The notes: generated from the letters alone by a model not told the origin. Positions 16,434 through 25,479 are shown, counted from the first letter of the stretch. The stretch is DNA of 61,980 nucleotides from CADCVW01 sp035644935 (GCA_035644935.1 DASQNO010000024.1:1-61980); one strand, 5' to 3'. Made by a program: numbers and translations.

Positions 16434-17450
16434 TCAGATCGCGTGCGGCTCCTTTTCGACCATCCAGCTCTGACCGGTCCCGACCAACGCCTGCAGGTCA
16501 GGCGTCTTGCCCCGCGCGGCGGTGGCGTTCTGCTCGACCACGGCGCTCTCGAATGTCGGCGCCGGCGAATCATAGATCGTCCCCAGCGCCATCGGGAACG
16601 CGCCGAACGGCATCTCGACCAGCAGGTGCGCCATGGCCCGGTTCGTAACGTCATGGATCAGCACGCGATCCCCGCTATCGGCAACGTCCACCACCGTCAG
16701 GGCCAAGCGATCCCGGTCGAGCGCCAGCCCCCGCGTCCCTCCCTTGAAGACCATCGGTCTACCATGCTCCAACCACAGCTGCGCATCCCCCGCAAACTCC
16801 CGCGCGGTGAAGGACGCGAACACGTCGTCATTATAGACGATGCAGTTCTGGAAGATTTCCACGAACGCCGCGCCCTTGTGCCGGTACGCGGCCTTTAGGA
16901 CGTCCGGCAGATGCTTGCTGACGTCGATCCCCCGCGCGACAAAGCGGGCTCCCGAACCCAGCGCGAACGCGCAAGGGCTGGCGGGGTGGTCGACCGATCC
17001 AAAGGGGGTCGAAGGCGACCGCGTACCTTCCCGCGAGGTGGGAGAATATTGTCCCTTCGTAAGACCATAGATCTCGTTGTTGAAAAGCAGGATCTGGCAG
17101 TCGAGATTGCGGCGCAGCACGTGCATCGTGTGGTTGCCGCCGATCGACAGCGCATCGCCGTCGCCGGTGATGATCCAGACGTCGAGCTCGGGATTGGCTA
17201 GCTTCATCCCCGTCGCGAACGTCGGCGCGCGGCCGTGGATCGTGTGGAAGCCGTAGGTTTCCATGTAGTAGGGAAAGCGCGACGAGCAGCCGATCCCTGA
17301 TACGAACACGGTATTCTCCGGGCGCACGCCGAGTTCCGGCAACGTACGCTGCACCGCCTTCAGCACGGCGTAGTCGCCGCATCCTGGGCACCAGCGAACC
17401 TCTTGGTCGGTGGCGAAGTCTTTGGCAGTAAGTTTGGTAACTTCGTTCAT
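16434..17450 (-). CDS. korB: 2-oxoacid:ferredoxin oxidoreductase, beta subunit
   Basis: A 338-residue thiamine-diphosphate subunit. W-C-P-G-C-G (Cys21, Cys24), G-I-G-C (Cys55) and a late Cys (QNC) supply the [4Fe-4S] ligands. GDGDALSIGGNH with NNEIYGLTKGQYSPTS is the ThDP/Mg site. With the alpha-gamma fusion it oxidises a 2-oxoacid, most often 2-oxoglutarate in aerobic alphaproteobacteria, giving succinyl-CoA and reduced ferredoxin. It starts by ATGA overlap with the small gene upstream, so all three genes kor-orf-kor are coupled. Confidence 0.93.
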   Translation of the reverse strand: MNEVTKLTAKDFATDQEVRWCPGCGDYAVLKAVQRTLPELGVRPENTVFVSGIGCSSRFPYYMETYGFHTIHGRAPTFATGMKLANPELDVWIITGDGDALSIGGNHTMHVLRRNLDCQILLFNNEIYGLTKGQYSPTSREGTRSPSTPFGSVDHPASPCAFALGSGARFVARGIDVSKHLPDVLKAAYRHKGAAFVEIFQNCIVYNDDVFASFTAREFAGDAQLWLEHGRPMVFKGGTRGLALDRDRLALTVVDVADSGDRVLIHDVTNRAMAHLLVEMPFGAFPMALGTIYDSPAPTFESAVVEQNATAARGKTPDLQALVGTGQSWMVEKEPHAI

Positions 17451-17743
17451 ATGACGTGCTCGGGTCCTCGTACTTGCCTGGCGTGGAGGTCGCGTTCGGC
17501 GTCGGCGACCTGCCGGACCGCCAGGCTGTGAAGCAGTCTTAACTCGCGAGCCGAAACATCTGGGTTCGTTCCGGATTCCGCCAGAACCCGCCGGGCGCGA
17601 CTCAGGAAACCGAACGCCTGCTCCGCGCCGCAGTGAGTGTCCGTGGCGCGCGCCTGGCTGGCCAGAACTTCGGCGTGCCGCGCCAGCAGGCCGAGTTCCT
17701 TCACCATTTCGGCGCGGCCGCGGCGCGTCCAGCCCCTAAGCAT
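17447..17743 (-). CDS. Small unknown protein encoded between korA and korB
   Basis: A 98-residue, mostly helical protein with no signal peptide or membrane segment (start ATG 17743, stop shared with the korB start). It overlaps the end of korA by eight bases and the start of korB by four bases, so translation of all three is coupled. Residues 13-90 form amphipathic helices with conserved-looking HAEVLASQA and LRLLHSLAVRQVADAERD. I recognise no family. It might be an accessory or assembly factor of the oxidoreductase. An internal ATG at 17707 is an alternative start but lacks a ribosome site. Confidence 0.65.
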   Translation of the reverse strand: MLRGWTRRGRAEMVKELGLLARHAEVLASQARATDTHCGAEQAFGFLSRARRVLAESGTNPDVSARELRLLHSLAVRQVADAERDLHARQVRGPEHVI

Positions 17744-19619
17744 GCAGCGCTTCGTGGATCGCGCGCTCGATTTCGCCGATTTTGAACGGGTGGCCGGTCA
17801 CCTTGTTGAGCGGCCTGGCGTCCACGAGGAACTGATCGCGAAGAAGCGTCTTGAGCTGGCCGGTATTCATCTCCGGCACGATGATGCGGTCAAAAGTTTC
17901 GAGAAGTTTGCCCAAGTTTCGCGGCAGCGGCCAGATGTGGCGGATGTGGATGTGGCTGACATCCAGCCCGTCGCGGCGGGCGCGACGCACCGCCTGATAG
18001 ATCGGCCCGAACGTCGATCCCCATCCGACAATCGCGAGCTTGCCGCCCGCCTCCCCGACCTCAACGCCCTGATCGGGGATGCTGGCGGCGACGCCCAATA
18101 CCTTGTTGGCGCGCGTGTCGGTCATCGTCTGGTGGTTGGCCGGCGAATAGTCGATATGCCCCGTTCCCGCCGCCTTTTCGATGCCGCCGATGCGGTGCAT
18201 CAATCCCGGCGTGCCCGGCTTGATCCAGATGCGGGCGAGCTTGTCGTCCCGCTTGTACGGGTTGAGCCCTTCGCTCTGGTCCGCGTGCCCTGCGTAGAAC
18301 GTCACGGGAAACGGTTCGTAGCCATTCATATCCGGCACTTTCCAGGGCTCGGCGGCATTGGCGATATAGCCGTCGGTCAGCAGCATCACGGGCGTCATGT
18401 ACTGGATCGCGATGCGGCACGCCTCGATCGCGCAATCGAACGCGTCGGCGGGCGACCGCGCCGCGATCACCGGCATCGGCGCATCGCCGTTGCGTCCGTA
18501 GACCGCCTGATACAAGTCCGACTGCTCGGTTTTGGTGGGCAGCCCGGTCGACGGCCCGCCGCGCTGCGAATTGACGATCACGAGCGGCAGCTCGGTCATG
18601 ATCGCCAGTCCCATCGCCTCGGCCTTGAGCGCGATGCCCGGCCCCGACGATGACGTGACGCCGAGTTGGCCCGCGTAGGACGCCCCGATCGCCGATCCGA
18701 TGGCGGCGATCTCGTCCTCCGCCTGGAACGTGGTGACGCCATATTCCTTGAGCCGCGACAGATGGTGCAGAATCGCCGAGGCGGGCGTGATCGGATAACC
18801 GCCGAAAAACATCGGCAGACCGGCTAGCCGCGCGCCCGCGACGAGGCCGATCGAGATCGCCTCCGCACCCGTCACCGTGCGATACAGGCCGGCCTCCGCG
18901 GGCGCGGCGGCGATGCTGTGCTGATGGAACTGGCCGCCGATCTCGGCGGTCTCGCCATAGGCATGGCCGGCGTTCAGCGCCGCGACGTTGGCCTCGACCA
19001 ACAACGGCGCCTTGGCGAATTTAGCGCCCAGCCATTCGACGATCGGAGCCCGGTCGCGATCGAACATCCAGAGCGCCAGCCCCAGCGTCCACATGTTCTT
19101 GCAGCGAAGCGCTTCCTTGTTGCCGAGCCCGTACGGCTTCACGGCATCAAGCGTCTGCTGGCTAATGTTCAGCCGAATGACCTGCCACCGCGCCAGAGCA
19201 TCGCCATCCAACGGATTGGAATCATAGCCCGCCTTCGCGAGGTTGCGGGCCGTGAATTCGCCCTCGTCGACGATCACAAGTCCGCCGGGCCGCAGATGTT
19301 CGATGTTCACCTTCAGCGCCGCGGGATTCATCGCCACCAGCACGTCCGGCTCGTCGCCCGCCGTCTCGATCTGCGACGATCCGAAATTGATCTGGAACGC
19401 CGACACGCCGAACGTCGTGCCCTGAGGCGCGCGGATCTCGGCCGGAAAATCGGGAAAGGTCGCCAGATCGTTGCCCGCGAGCGCGGTGGAGAGCGTGAAC
19501 TGCCCGCCGGTCAGCTGCATGCCGTCGCCGCTGTCCCCGGCGAACCGCACGACGATGGCCTCGCGGACGGGGTCGGCGGCGGCTTCTTGCGGGGTGAGCA
19601 GATGCGTCGCGGACGCCAT
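17736..19619 (-). CDS. korA: 2-oxoacid:ferredoxin oxidoreductase, alpha subunit (gamma-alpha fusion)
   Basis: A 627-residue subunit. The N-terminal gamma domain (VRFAGDSGDGMQLTGGQFTLS to residue ~200) binds CoA/ThDP partners. The alpha domain follows (GYPITPASAILHHLSRL, SSSGPGIALKAEAMGLA, NSQRGGPSTGLPTKTEQSDL). The start is ATG 19619 behind AAGGA; an upstream open frame to 19892 is antisense to the esterase. It is divergent from the esterase at 19690 with 70 bases between starts. Fusion of gamma and alpha is usual for KorA in aerobic bacteria. Confidence 0.94.
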   Translation of the reverse strand: MASATHLLTPQEAAADPVREAIVVRFAGDSGDGMQLTGGQFTLSTALAGNDLATFPDFPAEIRAPQGTTFGVSAFQINFGSSQIETAGDEPDVLVAMNPAALKVNIEHLRPGGLVIVDEGEFTARNLAKAGYDSNPLDGDALARWQVIRLNISQQTLDAVKPYGLGNKEALRCKNMWTLGLALWMFDRDRAPIVEWLGAKFAKAPLLVEANVAALNAGHAYGETAEIGGQFHQHSIAAAPAEAGLYRTVTGAEAISIGLVAGARLAGLPMFFGGYPITPASAILHHLSRLKEYGVTTFQAEDEIAAIGSAIGASYAGQLGVTSSSGPGIALKAEAMGLAIMTELPLVIVNSQRGGPSTGLPTKTEQSDLYQAVYGRNGDAPMPVIAARSPADAFDCAIEACRIAIQYMTPVMLLTDGYIANAAEPWKVPDMNGYEPFPVTFYAGHADQSEGLNPYKRDDKLARIWIKPGTPGLMHRIGGIEKAAGTGHIDYSPANHQTMTDTRANKVLGVAASIPDQGVEVGEAGGKLAIVGWGSTFGPIYQAVRRARRDGLDVSHIHIRHIWPLPRNLGKLLETFDRIIVPEMNTGQLKTLLRDQFLVDARPLNKVTGHPFKIGEIERAIHEALHA

Positions 19620-19689
19620 GGGTCTTGATCCTTCTGAGGAAACGTACCTAAGCGGCGCTCCCCCTGCCCGCAACCCAGGAGCCCGCCGC

Positions 19690-20643
19690 ATGGCCGCCGC
19701 GCCGCCACCCACACGCCCTGATGTCCGTCGCTTCCTCGACCATCTCGCCAGCGTACCGGGACCGCGCAGCCATGAAGCGGGCCCGGTCGAGGCGCGGCGC
19801 ATGGCGGTCGCCGCGCGCCACGTCGCGGACGCGCCGGTGGGCGAACTGGCGGTGATCCGCGATCTGTCCATGCCCGGTCCCGCTGGCGACATGCGCCTGC
19901 GTTTGTTCGACGCTCGCGCGTCGCGGTCGGCTGGTCCGGCGCTGGTCTACTTCCACGGCGGCGGGTTCGTGCTCGGCGACCTCGACACGCACGAGCCGAT
20001 CTGCGCGGAGATCGCCCGCGCGCTCGACATGCCGGTCGTGTCCGTCGATTACCGGCTCGCGCCGGAATATCCCTGGCCCGCCGCGCCGGAGGACTGCATC
20101 GCCGCGGCGCGCTGGATCGCCGGCAGTCCCGCGCTTCTCGGGCTTGACGTCACCGGCCTCGTGCTCGCGGGCGACAGCGCCGGCGGCAACTTGACGATCG
20201 TCGCCTCGCTCGCGCTGCGCGACGAGCCCGCCGCCGTGCCGGTATTGGCGCAGTGGCCGATCTATCCGGCCGCCGATCCGCGCAACAGCTACCCCAGCTT
20301 CGCCGACTTCTCCGCAGGTTACTTCCTGACGCTGGAAGGGATGATCTGGTTCGACAAGTGCTACGCCCCGCAAAAGGACGACTGGCGCTACAGCCCGCTG
20401 GTCAAGGATCAGGTCGGCATGCCGCCGACGCTGGTCGTCACGGCCGGGCTCGACCCGATCCGCGACCAGGGCCGCGCCTACGCCGCCGCGTGCGTGCAGG
20501 CCGGGGTGCCGACGCTTTTCCATGAAGCGCGCGGGCAGATCCACGGCTTCGTCAACTTCAGGAAGGCGATCCCGTCGGCCAAGGGCGATGTCGCGCGCAG
20601 TCTGGCGCTGCTCAAGACGCTGATCGCGCAAGGAGATTGGTAA
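19690..20643 (+). CDS. Alpha/beta hydrolase, hormone-sensitive-lipase (HSL) family esterase
   Basis: A 317-residue cytoplasmic esterase. The HSL mark H-G-G-G-F sits at about residue 91 and the nucleophile elbow is G-D-S-A-G-G. Asp (GLDPIRDQ) and His (QIHGFVNF) complete the triad. The start is ATG 19690 with AGGAG eight bases away. Its stop TAA overlaps the rppH start (TAATG), so the two are coupled. The substrate (short-chain ester, lactone or acyl group) is not determined by sequence. Confidence 0.9.
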   Translation: MAAAPPPTRPDVRRFLDHLASVPGPRSHEAGPVEARRMAVAARHVADAPVGELAVIRDLSMPGPAGDMRLRLFDARASRSAGPALVYFHGGGFVLGDLDTHEPICAEIARALDMPVVSVDYRLAPEYPWPAAPEDCIAAARWIAGSPALLGLDVTGLVLAGDSAGGNLTIVASLALRDEPAAVPVLAQWPIYPAADPRNSYPSFADFSAGYFLTLEGMIWFDKCYAPQKDDWRYSPLVKDQVGMPPTLVVTAGLDPIRDQGRAYAAACVQAGVPTLFHEARGQIHGFVNFRKAIPSAKGDVARSLALLKTLIAQGDW

Positions 20644-21110
20644 TGGATCCGTCGATGTATCGCCCCGCCGCGGGCGTCATGCTGCTCAACCGCGAGTGCA
20701 AGGTGTGGGTCGGGCAGCGGATCGATTCCACGCTGGAGGCCTGGCAGATGCCGCAGGGCGGGCTTGATCCCGGCGAGGACGCCTACGCCGGAGCCTTGCG
20801 CGAACTCGAGGAGGAGACCGGGATCGCGCGCGACCTCGTGGAACTCGCCGCAACGGCCTCGCGTGAACTGTTTTACGATCTACCGGACGATCTCGTGGGC
20901 AAATTGTGGCGCGGCAAATGGAAAGGCCAGCGTCAGTCCTGGTTCCTCCTCCGCTTCCTGGGCGAGGACGACGACGTCAGGATCCAGACGGCGCATCCTG
21001 AATTCCGCGCCTGGAAATGGGTGGAGCCGATGATGCTGCCGAGCCTGATCGTGCCGTTCAAGCGCGCTTTGTATCAGTCGGTTATCGCCGAGTTCTCGGA
21101 TCATCTATGA
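20643..21110 (+). CDS. rppH: RNA 5'-pyrophosphohydrolase (Nudix)
   Basis: A 155-residue Nudix hydrolase that removes pyrophosphate from the 5' end of triphosphorylated RNAs and starts their decay. The Nudix box G-G-L-D-P-G-E-D-A-Y-x-G-A-L-R-E-L-E-E-E-T-G-I is complete. The opening YRPAAGVMLLNRECKVWVGQR and the basic GKWKGQRQSWFLLRF match RppH rather than other Nudix enzymes. The start is ATG 20643 (AAGGAG seven bases before), overlapping the esterase stop. The TTG at 20637 is less likely. Confidence 0.92.
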   Translation: MDPSMYRPAAGVMLLNRECKVWVGQRIDSTLEAWQMPQGGLDPGEDAYAGALRELEEETGIARDLVELAATASRELFYDLPDDLVGKLWRGKWKGQRQSWFLLRFLGEDDDVRIQTAHPEFRAWKWVEPMMLPSLIVPFKRALYQSVIAEFSDHL

Positions 21111-21194
21111 GGCTGGAGAGCAGACCGGCGACAGCGTTTGGGGCGGGAGCCCGCCGGGGTGACCGCGCCCCCGCGACCCGTTAGAGCCTTTCCG

Positions 21195-22400
21195 ATGGAT
21201 CGCCTCACGACAATCGAACGCGCCGCCGTCGCCGCCGCCGGCGCGGAGCCGATGCTGGAACAGGTCGAGGCCTGGGCGACGATCAACAGCGGTTCGCGAA
21301 ACCTGGAAGGCCTGGCCCGCATGGCCGCGATCTACGCCGACGCGTTCGGCGTGCTCGGGTCCCTTTCTTTCGCCGATCCCGATCCGGTGCAGGCGATGAC
21401 GGGCGATGGTGGTCTGCAAGACCTGCCGCACGGCCGGCACCTCCACCTCGCGGTTCGCCCCGCCGCTGCCGTGCGAATCCTCTTCACCGGCCACATGGAC
21501 ACGGTCTACGGTGTCGACCACCCCTTCCAGTCGCTCCATTGGCGCGAACCGGGCGTGCTGGTGGGGCCAGGCGTCGCCGACATGAAGGGCGGTCTCGCCG
21601 TACTGCTTTCCGCGCTCAAGGCGGTCGAGGCGTCCCCGCTCGCTTCCCGCGTCGGTTACGAAGTCGTGATCAATAGCGATGAGGAAGTCGGCTCGGCGAG
21701 TTCCGCCGCGTTGATCACCCGTGCCGCCCGCGGCAAACGCGCGGCGCTGACGTTCGAACCGGCCTCGCGGCCGGACGGAACGCTCGCGGGCGCCCGCCCG
21801 GGCAGCGGCAACTTCTCGATCCGCTTCACGGGCCGCAGCGCCCACGCAGGACGCAACCCCGCCGACGGCCGCAACGCCGTTGTCGCCGCCGCCGCGCTGG
21901 CCGTGCGGCTGGCCGACAGCGTCCGCCCTGGGCTCCTCGTCAACGTCGCGCGGATCGAGGGTGGCGGCCCTAACAACGTCGTCCCCGATCATGCGGTGCT
22001 GCGCGTGAACATCCGTCCGCAAACGCCTGCCAAAGAACAGGAAGCCTCCGTCTTTTTGAGAGAGGCCGTGGACGAGACTGCCGCGCACCATGACGTCACG
22101 TGCACCCTCCACGGCGGCTTCGGCCGTCCGCCCAAGACGTTGACGTCGGCCGACGAAGCATTGTTCGCGATGGTCAGCGCCGCGGGCGCGGATCTGGGCC
22201 AAACGATCGCCTGGCAGCCCTCGGGCGGTGTTTGCGACGGCAACAACATCGCCGCCTGCGGCGTGCCCGTGGTCGACACGATGGGCGTGCGCGGCGGCGC
22301 GATCCATTCGCCCGACGAGTATCTGATCGTCGACAGCCTCGCCGAGCGCGCTGCGCTAGCGGCGGTCACCATTCTTCGCCTGGCCGGAGACGCCGCATGA
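21195..22400 (+). CDS. M20-family metallo-hydrolase, first gene of the ast cluster
   Basis: A 401-residue zinc peptidase/amidohydrolase of the M20 (carboxypeptidase G2) family. Metal ligands are visible: His in TGHMDTV, Asp in GVADMKGG, the catalytic Glu and ligand Glu in S-D-E-E-V-G-S, a Glu in FEPAS, and a C-terminal His in AIHSPDEY. A dimerisation lid domain (RFTGRSAHAG) lies between. Its stop overlaps the astA start (ATGA). In the ammonia-producing arginine succinyltransferase route the last step is removal of succinate from N-succinylglutamate (AstE, an M14 enzyme). This M20 enzyme could take that part, which is an inference from operon context. Confidence 0.88.
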   Translation: MDRLTTIERAAVAAAGAEPMLEQVEAWATINSGSRNLEGLARMAAIYADAFGVLGSLSFADPDPVQAMTGDGGLQDLPHGRHLHLAVRPAAAVRILFTGHMDTVYGVDHPFQSLHWREPGVLVGPGVADMKGGLAVLLSALKAVEASPLASRVGYEVVINSDEEVGSASSAALITRAARGKRAALTFEPASRPDGTLAGARPGSGNFSIRFTGRSAHAGRNPADGRNAVVAAAALAVRLADSVRPGLLVNVARIEGGGPNNVVPDHAVLRVNIRPQTPAKEQEASVFLREAVDETAAHHDVTCTLHGGFGRPPKTLTSADEALFAMVSAAGADLGQTIAWQPSGGVCDGNNIAACGVPVVDTMGVRGGAIHSPDEYLIVDSLAERAALAAVTILRLAGDAA

Positions 22401-23410
22401 GCTTTCGGGTCCGCCCCGCCCGCGCCGATGATTTCGAGGCCATATACGAGATGGCCAAGCTGACCGGCGGCGGTTTTACCAACCTGCCCCCCGATCGCGG
22501 CACGCTGGTGGAGAAGCTCCTCAAATCCGAGACCGCGTTCTCGCGTCAGGCGGACGCGCCGGAGAACGACCTGTTCCTCCTCGTGCTGGAAAACACCGAG
22601 ACGGGCCAGGTCCGCGGCACCTGCCAGATCTTCAGCAAGGTCGGCAGCGAGTGGCCGTTCTACAGCTATCGCCTGACGACGATGACGCAAACGTCGCGCG
22701 CGCTGGAGCGCACTTTTCGCGCCGAACTCCTGACCTTGGTGACCGATCTTGAGGGCTCGTCCGAAGTCGGCGGGCTGTTCCTGCACCCCGGCGAGCGCGC
22801 GGGGGGCCTCGGCATGTTGCTCGCGCGCAGCCGCTACATGTTCATCCGCCTGCACCGCCAGCGGTTCGCCGATCGCCTGATCGCCGAGTTGCGCGGCGTC
22901 ATGGACGAGGCGGGCGGCTCGCCGTTCTGGGACGGCTTGGCAGGCAAGTTCTTCGACATGAACTTCCAGACCGCGGACGAGCTCAATGCCAAGCACGGCA
23001 ATCAATTCATCGCAGACCTGATGCCCAAGACGCCGATCTACACCGCGCTGCTGCCCGACAGCGCGCGCGCGGTGATGGCGCTGCCCCACCCGTCCGGCCG
23101 CGCCGCGATGCGCATGCTGGAGCGCGAAGGGTTCAAGTACGAGCGCCACATCGACATCTTCGACGGTGGGCCGACGATGGAGGCGAAGACCGACGAGGTT
23201 CGCACCATTCGCGACGCCAAGATGGCCAAGGCCGCCGCGATCCAGCCGGGCGGGCGTCCGGCGCTGCTGGCGCGCGGCCAGCTCAAGGATTTCGTCGCGT
23301 GCAACGGATGCGTCGGCCCGGTCAAGGGCGGCGCGGCGACGCTCGATCCCGCGGCGGCGGCGCTGCTGGGGATCAGCGCCGGCGACAGCTTCCTGCGCAT
23401 GGACCGATAA
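22397..23410 (+). CDS. astA: Arginine N-succinyltransferase
   Basis: A 337-residue acyltransferase (AstA family) that succinylates arginine with succinyl-CoA, the first step of the AST pathway. The beginning VRPARADDFEAIYEMAKLTGGGFTNLP and the HPSGRAAMRMLEREGFKYERHIDIFDGGPTMEA block are hallmarks. Coupled by ATGA to the M20 hydrolase and followed one base later by astB. Typical length for the family. Confidence 0.95.
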   Translation: MSFRVRPARADDFEAIYEMAKLTGGGFTNLPPDRGTLVEKLLKSETAFSRQADAPENDLFLLVLENTETGQVRGTCQIFSKVGSEWPFYSYRLTTMTQTSRALERTFRAELLTLVTDLEGSSEVGGLFLHPGERAGGLGMLLARSRYMFIRLHRQRFADRLIAELRGVMDEAGGSPFWDGLAGKFFDMNFQTADELNAKHGNQFIADLMPKTPIYTALLPDSARAVMALPHPSGRAAMRMLEREGFKYERHIDIFDGGPTMEAKTDEVRTIRDAKMAKAAAIQPGGRPALLARGQLKDFVACNGCVGPVKGGAATLDPAAAALLGISAGDSFLRMDR

Positions 23411-23411
23411 C

Positions 23412-24659
23412 TTGCTGCGCGAGATCAACTTCGACGGGATCGTCGGCCCCAGCCACAATTATGCGGGCCTCAGCCTCGGCAATCTGGCCGCGACGCGCAG
23501 CGCCGGGCGCGTCGCCTACCCCCGCGCCGCGGCGCAGGAAGGCGTCGCCAAGATGCGCGCCAATCTGGCGCTGGGCCTCGCGCAGGGGCTGCTGCTCCCG
23601 CATCGGCGGCCGAACCGCGACTGGCTGGGCGCGCTCGGCGAGCAGCCGGCGTGCGCCTCCCCGGGCATTCGCGCCAACGCCATGTCGGCCTCGCCGATGT
23701 GGGCGGCCAACGCCGCAACCGTCTCGCCCGCGCCGGACACGGCGGACGGCCGCTGCCACATGACCGTCGCCAACCTGCGCACCATGCCGCACCGCAGCCA
23801 CGAATGGCCCGAAACGCTGGCGCAGCTGCGCATTGCGTTCGCCGACCCCGCCTTCGCGGTTCACGCCCCCGTCCCGCACGCGTTCGGCGACGAGGGCGCG
23901 GCCAACCATATGCGGATCGGCCCGGCGCACGCGGCGCGCTGCACCGAAGTCTTCGTCTACGGCCGGTCGGGAGGTCCCTTCCCCGCCCGGCAGCATGTCG
24001 AGGCCTCACGCGCGGTGGCCAGGCTGAATGCGCTGGCGCCCGCGGACACGCTGTTCGTCGCGCAATCGGAAGAGGCGATCGCCGCCGGCGCGTTCCACAA
24101 CGACGTCGTCGCCGTCGCCAACGAAACGGTCCTGTTCGCGCATGAACGGGCTTTCGAGGACCGGCACGGCTTCTACGAACAGCTCCGCGCGCGCCAGCCG
24201 CTGGCCGAGATCATCGAAGTGCCCGCCGCTTCGGTCAGCCTCGCCGATGCTATCTCCAGCTACCTGTTCAACGCGCAGCTGGTGACGCTTCCCGAAGGCG
24301 GCATGGCGCTGATCCTGCCGGCGGAGGCGCGGGAGACGCCGGCGGTGTGGACCTGGCTGCAGCAAATGGTCGCGGGCAACGGACCGATCCGGCGGCTGGA
24401 GGTCGTCGACGTGCGGCAATCCATGGCGAATGGCGGCGGTCCCGCCTGCCTGCGCCTGCGCGTCGTAGCGGACCCGGCGACGGTGGACCCACGCTTTCTC
24501 GCCGACGAGGCCAAGCTCGACCGGATCGCAGAGGTCGTGGAGGCGGAATGGCCGGAGCGGATCGGTCTGGACGATCTGGGCGACGCAGGTGTGATCGGCC
24601 GGATCGAGAACGCCCGGGCCGCGTTCCTGTCGGTGCTGGATCTCGAAGAACTCAGCTGA
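23412..24659 (+). CDS. astB: N-succinylarginine dihydrolase
   Basis: A 415-residue enzyme of the amidinotransferase fold that turns succinylarginine into succinylornithine, ammonia and carbon dioxide. REINFDGIVGPSHNYAGLSLGN at the N-terminus fixes the start to the TTG at 23412, one base after the astA stop. VNDVVAVANETVLF and a late QSMANGGGPACLRLR hold the catalytic His and Cys of the family. The rest of the pathway (astC, astD) is not in the window. Confidence 0.94.
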   Translation: MLREINFDGIVGPSHNYAGLSLGNLAATRSAGRVAYPRAAAQEGVAKMRANLALGLAQGLLLPHRRPNRDWLGALGEQPACASPGIRANAMSASPMWAANAATVSPAPDTADGRCHMTVANLRTMPHRSHEWPETLAQLRIAFADPAFAVHAPVPHAFGDEGAANHMRIGPAHAARCTEVFVYGRSGGPFPARQHVEASRAVARLNALAPADTLFVAQSEEAIAAGAFHNDVVAVANETVLFAHERAFEDRHGFYEQLRARQPLAEIIEVPAASVSLADAISSYLFNAQLVTLPEGGMALILPAEARETPAVWTWLQQMVAGNGPIRRLEVVDVRQSMANGGGPACLRLRVVADPATVDPRFLADEAKLDRIAEVVEAEWPERIGLDDLGDAGVIGRIENARAAFLSVLDLEELS

Positions 24660-24660
24660 C

Positions 24661-24746
24661 GTCATCCCAGCGAAGGCTGGATCTTCGCGGGTTGAACGTG
24701 CGGTAGCTGGACTCACTAAGATCCCGGCCTTCGCCGGGCTAACGAC
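24661..24746. repeat. Palindromic repeat family B, after astB
   Basis: Facing arms gtcatcccagcgaaggctgg (24661) and atcccggccttcgccgggct (ending 24740) flank a variable middle. Placed between the convergent astB and the 6PGL-like gene. Confidence 0.7.
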
Positions 24747-24767
24747 GTCGATTACGAGCGCTCGAAG

Positions 24768-25370
24768 CTACTCGGCGCTCCAGAGGATATCCGCGTCCAC
24801 CTCGATATCGGCGAGAATGCGTCCAACCGGCGCGCGGGACAGCGGGCCGTCCTCGATCGCACGTTCCACCGCCGCGCGCGCCTCGGCCCCGCGCCCGACG
24901 ATCATCAGCGACCGGGTGCCCTCGAACGCCGCCTTGGTCAGCGTCATGCCGGCGGGCGTCTTCACCGCCTTGCGGCCGCGCGGGCCGGCGATCGCCGCTT
25001 CGAACTCGGGTCCGCTGCCGATCCCGGCAACCGCGCCGTCGCGGCCGGCCTCCAGCACGACGAGGTCGAAGGGCGCCTGCGCGTCGGCCAGTTCGGCCCC
25101 GTCCAGCGCCAGCACCGTCGCCCCCTTGGCGGCGATGGGCGCAAGCGTGCCGCCGTTGCCGTCTGTCGGCACGGCGGTGACCTTGCTCCAGTCCAGTTTC
25201 GACTTCGCCAGCGCGGCGGCGATCGCCGCCCCCGCCTCGCCGGCAGGCAAGGCGACGATGGCGTCGCCGCGCGCCTCGACGGCGCTTTCGATCACGAACC
25301 CGATGTCGTCGGCCGCTTGCGTGGCGAGGCTGCGGAAGCCGTCGAACTCCCACCATTCCACTTCGATCAT
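24768..25370 (-). CDS. 6-phosphogluconolactonase/NagB-fold protein with altered active-site motifs
   Basis: A 200-residue protein. The block pattern of 6-phosphogluconolactonase can be followed (A-I-V-A-L-P-A-G in place of the sugar-phosphate loop, LDWSKVTAVPTD, FDLVVLEAGRDG, MTLTKAAFEGTRSLMIVGRGAEARAAVERAIEDG, APVGRILADI). The key motif G-M-G-x-D-G-H is E-A-G-R-D-G-A, and the usual D-E-R and S-N-x-R motifs are absent. It may have changed function or lost activity. It is alone, next to tRNA-Arg. The family call is fairly safe, the function is open. Confidence 0.7.
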   Translation of the reverse strand: MIEVEWWEFDGFRSLATQAADDIGFVIESAVEARGDAIVALPAGEAGAAIAAALAKSKLDWSKVTAVPTDGNGGTLAPIAAKGATVLALDGAELADAQAPFDLVVLEAGRDGAVAGIGSGPEFEAAIAGPRGRKAVKTPAGMTLTKAAFEGTRSLMIVGRGAEARAAVERAIEDGPLSRAPVGRILADIEVDADILWSAE

Positions 25371-25402
25371 GGTGGCCTCTTTCGATGCGAGATGTAGGGG
25401 AA

Positions 25403-25479
25403 TGGCGCGCCCGGAGCGATTCGAACGCCCGGCCCTCAGATTCGTAGTCTGATGCTCTATCCAGCTGAGCTACGGGCGC
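25403..25479 (-). tRNA. tRNA-Arg (anticodon ACG)
   Basis: A 77-base tRNA read on the minus strand: acceptor GCGCCCG (5' end at 25479) pairs with CGGGCGC, the D arm is GCTCAGCTGGATAGAGC, the anticodon loop CTACGAA has ACG at 25443-25445, the T arm contains GTTCGAATC, and the CCA end is encoded (25403-25405). ACG is normally edited to ICG by TadA. Confidence 0.96.
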
